Shown: positions 58,411 to 64,000 of the stretch, in pieces | How positions within the stretch are numbered: the stretch's first letter is position 1 | Layout of the letters: the number at the start of each line of letters is the position of its first letter | Origin: Pseudomonas sp. ICMP 561 | GTDB lineage: Bacteria > Pseudomonadota > Gammaproteobacteria > Pseudomonadales > Pseudomonadaceae | DNA length: 64,000 bases | Assembly: GCF_002699985.1 (NCBI RefSeq) | Contig: NZ_LKBT01000023.1 | Coordinates: 279,502-343,501, forward strand | Reading direction: 5' to 3' | Made by a program: the position numbers and the translations under genes | The notes under the pieces: model-generated | What the model saw: only the letters and a program-made list of their open reading frames with translations | The model's database searches: none | Told to the model about the DNA's origin: nothing

Positions 58411-59211
58411 TCAATAGGTGCGTGAGGCCGGGCGTTGTTCGGTGGCGTCACGATAAAGCGCGAGGTTGTTGAGTGCCGCCTGGCGCATCAGGCTGATGTC
58501 GATGGCCACTGCGATGAACTGACAGCCCAAGCTTTGATAGCGACGCGCATCCTCTTCAGCCGGGGCCAGAATTCCGCTGACCTTGCCAGCCGCAAGGGTG
58601 GCATCAATCGCATGGCGGATTTTTTCCTGCACTTCAGGGTGAGACGGGTTGCCGATATGGCCCAGCCCCGTGGACAGGTCAGCCGGGCCGATGAATACCG
58701 CATCCACGCCTTCCACCGCAGCGATTTCAGCGACGTTATCGACGCCCGCGCGAGACTCGACCTGCACAATCAGGCAAAGCTCTTCATGGGCCGTATTGAT
58801 GTAGTCGGGCACGCCGTCCCAGCGAGTGGCGCGGGTCAGACCGCCGCCGACGCCACGAATACCGTGTGGCGGATAGCGGGTGGCCTGTACCAGCGCGCGA
58901 GCCTGCGCAGCGGTCTCGACCATGGGAATCATCAGGGTCTGGGTGCCAATATCCAGCAACTGCTTGATCAGCACCGGGTCGTGACTCACGGCGCGTACGA
59001 TGGGCGCGGTGGAGTAGGGCGCTACTGCCTGTAACTGGGCCAGGATCGAAGGCACGGTATTCGGCGCGTGTTCGCCGTCGATGAGCATCCAGTCGTAGCC
59101 AAAGCTGGCGGTGATTTCAGCGCCGTATCCCGTGGCAAAGCCAGCCCAGATACCGTATTGCGGCTCGCCTTTGGCCAGAGCGGCCTTGAAGGCGTTACGT
59201 GGCATTTTCAT
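58411..59211 (-). CDS. rhmA: 2-keto-3-deoxy-L-rhamnonate aldolase
   Basis: A 266-residue HpcH/HpaI-type class II aldolase from ATG at 59211 (GACAGGAGTCCTT upstream). Catalytic segments: WMLIDGEHAPN (about 41-51), IVRAVSHD (about 71), LIVQVESRAGVDNV (Glu metal ligand), VFIGPADLSTGLGHIGN (Asp metal ligand). The match to E. coli RhmA (YfaU) is strong. It splits 2-keto-3-deoxy-L-rhamnonate into pyruvate and L-lactaldehyde using a divalent metal. It follows the dehydratase gene by 42 nt. Confidence 0.92.
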   Translation of the reverse strand: MKMPRNAFKAALAKGEPQYGIWAGFATGYGAEITASFGYDWMLIDGEHAPNTVPSILAQLQAVAPYSTAPIVRAVSHDPVLIKQLLDIGTQTLMIPMVETAAQARALVQATRYPPHGIRGVGGGLTRATRWDGVPDYINTAHEELCLIVQVESRAGVDNVAEIAAVEGVDAVFIGPADLSTGLGHIGNPSHPEVQEKIRHAIDATLAAGKVSGILAPAEEDARRYQSLGCQFIAVAIDISLMRQAALNNLALYRDATEQRPASRTY

Positions 59212-59253
59212 AAGGACTCCTGTCGAGTCGAACTCGAACATCAAATTGCGCAA

Positions 59254-60438
59254 TCAGTGCTGGTAAGGGCGGTGCAGCTGGCACTCGGGGTTCAACGTCA
59301 CGCCAAAACCTGGTTGATCGAGTTTTGAAATCCGCATGCGACCGTTTTCCGGGACCGGTTCACCGAGTAGTTGTGGATGGAACATGGGCACCACTTCGTC
59401 GGCCTTGGGCGCCATCATCAGGAATTCAGCGAACGGGCTGTTGGTACGCGTGGCCACAAAGTGATAGCTGTAAACAGAAGATCCGTGGGGTACAACCATC
59501 GCGCTGTGGGCGTCGGCCAGCGCCGAGATCTTGATCAGTTCGGTGATCCCGCCACACCAGCCGACGTCCGGCTGGATGATGTCGCAGCAGCCCATTTCCA
59601 GCAGCATCCGGAAGCCCCAGCGTGTTGCTTCATGCTCGCCGGTGGTGACCAGCATGCCGGTGGGCACGGCTTTCTTTAGTGCAGCGTAGCCCCAGTAATC
59701 GTCAGGTGAGAGCGCTTCTTCGATCCACTTCAGACCAAACTCGTGGGCACCTTGGGCCAGACGCGTGGCGTAGTTGAGGTCCAGGCTCATCCAGCAGTCG
59801 AGCATTAGCCAGAAATCCTTGCCGACGCGTTCGCGCATGACCGCCAGCTCCTCGAGATTCTTGCGCAGGCCTTCTTCGCCCTCAGCCGGGCCGTGATGCA
59901 GTGGCAGCTTGCCGCCGATGAAACCCATCTTTTGCGCCAGGTCCGGACGGGCGCCGGTAGCATAGAATTGCAGTTCGTCGCGGACTGCACCGCCCAGTAA
60001 CTGGTGCACGGGTTCTTTGCGGACCTTGCCGAGCAAGTCCCAGAGCGCCAGGTCGATACCGGAAATCGTGTTGATCACCAGCCCCTTGCGCCCGTAATAC
60101 TGGGAGGAGAAATACATCTGATCCCAGATGCGCTCAATGTCGGTGACCTTCGCGCCCTCGACAAAACGCGCCAGGTGTTTTTCGACGATATAGGCCGCCG
60201 GTTCGCCTCCCGTGGTGACTGCAAAGCCGATATTGCCTTCCGAGTCCTCGACCTCGACAACGAGAGTACCGAGCACGTTGATGCCGAAGCTGCGACGGCT
60301 CTGGCGGTACTCCGGGTATTTGCTCATGGGTGTGGCGATGTGGTCGTCGATCCAGTGGCCGTCGCCCTGATCGTGATAGTCGGCGCCACCGCCGCGCAGG
60401 ACAAAGGCGCGAACATGTTTGATGGTTGGAATGGCCAT
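59254..60438 (-). CDS. rhmD: L-rhamnonate dehydratase
   Basis: A 394-residue enolase-superfamily enzyme from ATG at 60438 with GGAGG 10 nt upstream. Metal ligands: Asp in FWLMLDCWMSLD, Glu in KWIEEALSPDD and Glu in VTTGEHEATRWG. The acid/base His is in PHGSSVYSYHF. Early residues IKHVRAFVLRGGG also match E. coli RhmD (YfaW). It removes water from L-rhamnonate to give 2-keto-3-deoxy-L-rhamnonate. The frame is open to 60747, but that extension overlaps the transporter gene. It follows the transporter by 17 nt. Confidence 0.92.
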   Translation of the reverse strand: MAIPTIKHVRAFVLRGGGADYHDQGDGHWIDDHIATPMSKYPEYRQSRRSFGINVLGTLVVEVEDSEGNIGFAVTTGGEPAAYIVEKHLARFVEGAKVTDIERIWDQMYFSSQYYGRKGLVINTISGIDLALWDLLGKVRKEPVHQLLGGAVRDELQFYATGARPDLAQKMGFIGGKLPLHHGPAEGEEGLRKNLEELAVMRERVGKDFWLMLDCWMSLDLNYATRLAQGAHEFGLKWIEEALSPDDYWGYAALKKAVPTGMLVTTGEHEATRWGFRMLLEMGCCDIIQPDVGWCGGITELIKISALADAHSAMVVPHGSSVYSYHFVATRTNSPFAEFLMMAPKADEVVPMFHPQLLGEPVPENGRMRISKLDQPGFGVTLNPECQLHRPYQH

Positions 60439-60455
60439 GATGTGATTCCTCCTGG

Positions 60456-61754
60456 TCAGACTTGAAAAGTCGGTTGCTTGCGAGGTACAGCCTGACTCGG
60501 TGGGCGAATGCCCATGATCAGGGCTGCGGCAATGAGTGTTGTGACGGCCAGCACGTACAAGCCTGCTGCCGGGGAGTGGAAGGAGGCTTCTGCCCAGTTC
60601 TTCAGGATCGGCGCAATGAACCCGCCCAGCGCACCGAAAGAGTTGATCAGCGCGATAGCACCGGCTGCGGCGGCACCGGCCAGGAAGCTGCCGGGGAACG
60701 TCCAGAACACCGGTTGCACCGCGATGAAACCCGAAGCGGCGAAGCACAGCGCAAGGATGCCCAGCAGTGGACTGGCGAAGGTCACCGATGCGGCGATTCC
60801 CAATCCCGACACCACCAGGGTCAACGCGGCAACGGTGCGGCGTTGGCCGGTACGATCAGCAATACCGGGGATTTTCCATGCGGCCAGTAACGCGCATATC
60901 CACGGGATGGCGCTGACCAGACCGACCATCAAGCCGACCTTGGTGCCCAGCAGCCCTGCGACCTGGCTTGGCAGGTAGAAAACCACACCGTAAACACTGG
61001 CCTGAATCAGCATATAAATCAGGCACAAGTACAGAACCGCAGGCTGACACAGGATTTTCAGCAGGCTGCCATGGGATTGCTTTTGGCTGTCCTCAGCATC
61101 CAGTACCGCTTGCAACTGGTTACGCTCTTCTGGCGTAAGCCATTTAGCATCGGCAGGACGATTGTCTAGGTAGAAGTAGGCCCAGACACCAACCACGCTG
61201 GCCATCAACCCTTCGACCGCAAACAGCCACTGCCAGCCATGTGTGCCCATGAAGCCGTCCAGTTCAAGCAGCAAGCCTGACAATGGACTGCCAAAGATAA
61301 AGGCCAGCGGTGCGCCGAAATAGAAGAAGCCCATGGCCTTGCCGCGTGATGCGCTGGGGAACCAGTAAGTGAGGTACAGGATCACGCCCGGGAAGAAGCC
61401 TGCCTCGGCGACACCCAGCAGGAATCTCAGGATGTAGAAGGTGGTTTCGTTGTGCGCAAACATCATGGCGGCGGAGACGAGGCCCCAGGTCACCATGATC
61501 CGGCACATCCACAGGCGAGCTCCGACCTTGTGCATGATCAGGTTGCTGGGTACTTCGAGCAGCGCGTATCCGGCGAAGAACACGCCAGCACCAAACGCGA
61601 AAGCGGCATCGCTGATTCCGGTATCGGCCTGAAACGCCTGCTTGGCAAAGCCGACGTTGGCACGATCAAGGAACGCCATGATGTACATCAGCAACAGAAA
61701 CGGCAGCAGCCGCCAAGAGACCTTGCGCAGTAAAGTCGCGGGTAGAGTGTTCAC
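60456..61754 (-). CDS. rhmT: MFS transporter, ACS family (probable L-rhamnonate uptake)
   Basis: A 432-residue twelve-helix permease. LPFLLLMYIMAFLDRANVGF in helix 1 and RFLLGVAEAGFFPGVILYLT are signatures of the anion:cation symporter family, which takes up sugar acids. It is the first gene of the operon with rhamnonate dehydratase, aldolase and aldehyde dehydrogenase, so L-rhamnonate (or L-rhamnose-derived acid) is the natural guess; E. coli RhmT has this place. It is divergent from the LysR gene at 62029. Confidence 0.88.
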   Translation of the reverse strand: MNTLPATLLRKVSWRLLPFLLLMYIMAFLDRANVGFAKQAFQADTGISDAAFAFGAGVFFAGYALLEVPSNLIMHKVGARLWMCRIMVTWGLVSAAMMFAHNETTFYILRFLLGVAEAGFFPGVILYLTYWFPSASRGKAMGFFYFGAPLAFIFGSPLSGLLLELDGFMGTHGWQWLFAVEGLMASVVGVWAYFYLDNRPADAKWLTPEERNQLQAVLDAEDSQKQSHGSLLKILCQPAVLYLCLIYMLIQASVYGVVFYLPSQVAGLLGTKVGLMVGLVSAIPWICALLAAWKIPGIADRTGQRRTVAALTLVVSGLGIAASVTFASPLLGILALCFAASGFIAVQPVFWTFPGSFLAGAAAAGAIALINSFGALGGFIAPILKNWAEASFHSPAAGLYVLAVTTLIAAALIMGIRPPSQAVPRKQPTFQV

Positions 61755-62028
61755 GTCAGTTTCCTTTTTGGAATTATTTAACTGCGTAAATTTTCAAAGC
61801 AGGTGAAGGGGCGCGTTGGGCCTCAACAGGATGCAGATGACGGGCTGGCTTGCGGAGCACGATGGTTGTAAGCGGGGGGCAAAGAGAGGGCGGCAGAACG
61901 TTTCATTGGATTCACCTCGGTGGGTGTTGTTTTCTTGTGCTGAGGACTCTACTGCCTGGCAGGGATGCGTGACTAATCGAATTAAGCTTATAGTCGATAC
62001 CTTAAAGTTATCGATTGCAGAGGGCAGT
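61755..62028. promoter_or_regulatory. Divergent promoter region, rhamnonate operon and its LysR regulator
   Basis: The 274 nt between the divergent starts have an AT-rich core at 61970-62020 (ATCGAATTAAGCTTATAGTC; ACCTTAAAGTTATCGAT) that could hold a LysR site and overlapping promoters. The region also contains a long open frame joined to the LysR gene, which I judge non-coding. Confidence 0.5.
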
Positions 62029-62973
62029 ATGAGTGTCGAGCGGTCTCCCCATCAGCTGTTTGGCCGGCTGCGTTACAAGCATCTGCAGATGCTGGTGGTG
62101 CTCGGTTCCAGCCTCAATCTGCACCGCGCATCACTGAGTATGAGCATGTCTCAGCCTGCGGCGACCCGGATGCTTCAGGAAATCGAAGACATGTTCGGCT
62201 GCGAGCTGTTCGAGCGGCTGCCACGCGGCATGCGCCCGACCGCGCTGGGCCGCGAGTTGTTGCGCTTCGCCGAAGCGGCGCTGAGTGGGCTGGACCGTTG
62301 CGCTGCCGACATTGCCGTGCGCAAGCAGGGCGGTTACGGGTATTTGTCGATCGGCACTATCATGGGTGCAGCGCCTGATCTGGTGATGAACGCCGTCGCC
62401 GAAATCAAAGGGCTCAACCCGCAACTGCGCATCCGGATCATGGGGGATACCAGCGATCAGGTGGTGCAGTTGCTGGAGCAGGGACGTGTGGACATCGCCG
62501 TGACGCGGCGCAACCTCATCACTGATCGTGAGCAATACGAGTTCGAGCCTTTGGGCAACGAGCGGCTGATTGCCGTGGTGCACAGCGGCCATCCGTTGGC
62601 CCGCCGTCGCAAGTTGCAATGGGCAGAACTGGTCAGGGACTGGCCCTGGATCCTGCAACCCGAGACCAGCCCGGCCCGCATCGCCATTGAGCAGGCGCTG
62701 CAGAAGCTTGAACTGCCGATACCCGCCGACATCATCGAGTGCAGCTCGGTGTACTCCATGCAGCAACTGGTGCAATTGACCGACGCCCTGATGGTGCTCT
62801 CCGAGTCGGCCATGCGGGACTATCTGAAGATGGGCCTGGTCAAGGCACTGCCGGTCACGCTGGACGCGCAGATGGCCCCGTTCGGGTTGCTACGCCGCAA
62901 AGGCGAACCGGTCAGTCGCGAGCTTCAGCACTTCATTGATTTGCTGCGTAAACGAGCTCGTGAGGCGGCGTGA
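62029..62973 (+). CDS. LysR-type regulator of the rhamnonate operon
   Basis: A 314-residue LysR protein from ATG at 62029 (AGAGGGCAGT upstream). HTH: LRYKHLQMLVVLGSSLNLHR, ASLSMSMSQPAATRMLQEIE. Effector domain: LSIGTIMGAAPDLVMNAVAE. The GbpR/GalR-like form (RLRYKHLQ...LE) is common for sugar and sugar-acid regulators. Divergence from the rhm operon makes it the likely regulator. The first 71 codons of the longer open frame are rejected. Confidence 0.9.
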   Translation: MSVERSPHQLFGRLRYKHLQMLVVLGSSLNLHRASLSMSMSQPAATRMLQEIEDMFGCELFERLPRGMRPTALGRELLRFAEAALSGLDRCAADIAVRKQGGYGYLSIGTIMGAAPDLVMNAVAEIKGLNPQLRIRIMGDTSDQVVQLLEQGRVDIAVTRRNLITDREQYEFEPLGNERLIAVVHSGHPLARRRKLQWAELVRDWPWILQPETSPARIAIEQALQKLELPIPADIIECSSVYSMQQLVQLTDALMVLSESAMRDYLKMGLVKALPVTLDAQMAPFGLLRRKGEPVSRELQHFIDLLRKRAREAA

Positions 62974-63006
62974 CGCGGCGGTAAATTTGAAACGCATTAC
63001 CTGAAT

Positions 63007-64000
63007 GACCGCATCAAGCCTTCTCGCCAACAAGTTGCCTCCTACCTGACTCAGCGCAAACCGGTAGGAGCGAACTTGTTCGCGAGACGGTAGACCTGAA
63101 AGACCGCATCAAGCCCTCTCGCCAACAAGTTGCCTCCTACCTGACTCAGCGCCAATCGGTAGGAGCGAACTTGTTCGCGAGACGACAGACCTGATTGACC
63201 GCATCAAGCCTTCTCGCCAACAAGTTGCCTCCTACCTGACTCAGCGCAAATCGGTAGGAGCGAACTTGTTCGCGAGACGGTAGATCTGAAAGACCGCATC
63301 AAGCCTTCTCGCCAACAAGTTGCCTCCTACCTGACTCAGCGCAAATCGGTAGAAGCGAACTTGTTCGCGAGACGGTAGATCTGAAAGACCGCATCAAGCC
63401 CTCTCGCCAACAAGTTGCCTCCTACCTGCCTCAACGCCAATTGGTAGGAGCGAACTTGTTCGCGAGACGGTATATCTGAAAGACCGCATCAAGCCTTCTC
63501 GCCAACAAGTTGCCTCCTACCTGACTCAGCGCAAATCGGTAGAAGCGAACTTGTTCGCGAGACGGTAGATCTGAAAGACCGCATCAAGCCCTCTCGCCAA
63601 CAAGTTGCCTCCTACCTGACTCAACGCCAATTGGTAGGAGCGAACTTGTTCGCGAGACGGTATATCTGAAAGACCGCATCAAGCCTTCTCGCCAACAAGT
63701 TGCCTCCTACCTGACTCAGCGCCAATTGGTAGGAGCGAACTTGTTCGCGAGACGACAGACCTGATTGACCGCATCAAGCCCTCTCGCCAACAAGTTGCCT
63801 CCTACCTGACTCAGCGCCAATCGGTAGGAGCGAACTTGTTCGCGAGACGAATCTGAAAGACCGCATCAAGCCTTCTCGCCAACAAGTTGCCTCCTACCTG
63901 ACTCAGCGCCAATTGGTAGGAGCGAACTTGTTCGCGAGACGGTAGACCTGAAAGACCGCATCAAGCCCTCTCGCCAACAAGTTGCCTCCTACCTGACTCA
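63007..64000. repeat. Tandem array of 95-bp REP-containing units
   Basis: Units begin GACCGCATCAAGCC at 63007, 63102, 63197, 63292, 63387, 63482, 63577, 63672, 63767, 63859 and 63954: nine steps of 95 bp and one of 92. The last copy is cut by the window end. Each unit has a REP pair: CTCGCCAACAAGTTGCCTCC and its near complement GTAGGAGCGAACTTGTTCGC. Variants alternate between CTTCTC and CCCTCTC after CAAGC. No coding frame is apparent. Confidence 0.95.

Noticed and set aside
61816..62028. N-terminal extension of the rhamnonate LysR gene
   Set aside because: The LysR helix-turn-helix begins right after ATG 62029, which has a ribosome site; the extension covers the promoter region.
63007..64000. 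CRISPR array
   Set aside because: The 95-bp units are repeated throughout with no unique spacers, and each unit holds REP palindromes; it is a tandem repeat array.

Overview
The window looks like a chromosomal segment of a plant-associated Pseudomonas, most likely of the P. syringae group. The signs are a GC-rich genome with strongly GC-biased third codon positions, many GTG starts with good Shine-Dalgarno sites, P. syringae-type REP palindromes (cores such as GTAGGAGCGAGCTTGCTCGCGA), and a typical gene set (RND efflux, D-galactose dehydrogenase-like enzyme, selD-mnmH, trmK, rhamnonate catabolism). The species call is inference; no rRNA or tRNA gene is visible in the window.

Layout. 1-4313: end of an RND adaptor gene, its pump, and a Gfo/Idh/MocA sugar dehydrogenase. 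4314-11112: REP cluster, a lipoprotein, small enzymes (kinase-like, LMW phosphatase, COQ7-like, GNAT, metallophosphoesterase) and two immunity-like proteins. 11113-27000: an accessory region of orphan immunity genes (Imm33/DUF2185-like, Imm50-like and others), frameshifted toxin-tip remnants, a broken tyrosine recombinase, an IS66 remnant, a small inverted-repeat element, and a type VI secretion Tla3 adaptor-PAAR pair with a truncated second tla3 copy but no lipase. Ordinary metabolic genes (PEP-mutase family, TDT transporter plus LysR, SseB-like, HAD) are interspersed. 27400-33300: lipoprotein, GNAT, DUF3916, then an operon (alpha/beta hydrolase, MFS, cyclophilin-like) divergent from an AraC regulator.

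33429-42434 is the most interesting block. Eight closely packed genes on both strands encode a PAP2-desaturase fusion, two GNAT-like acyltransferases, an alpha/beta hydrolase, a PF10118 ferritin-like diiron protein, a stand-alone fatty-acid desaturase, a GH3-family adenylating amide synthetase and a Rieske oxygenase. It contains no PKS, NRPS or carrier protein. It reads as an undescribed lipid or acyl-amide biosynthetic cluster.

42967-52506: selenium genes (selD-mnmH), a permease, GSTs, trmK, a DUF2986 protein, a TPR gene killed by one in-frame stop codon, and a cupin gene divergent from a LysR gene. 52576-56832: a six-gene TetR-OYE (NemRA-like) operon with matching operator-like sites before the regulator and before the ene-reductase gene. 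56960-62973: an L-rhamnonate catabolic operon (transporter, dehydratase, aldolase, aldehyde dehydrogenase) divergent from its likely LysR regulator. 63007-64000: a tandem array of 95-bp REP-containing units running off the end of the window.
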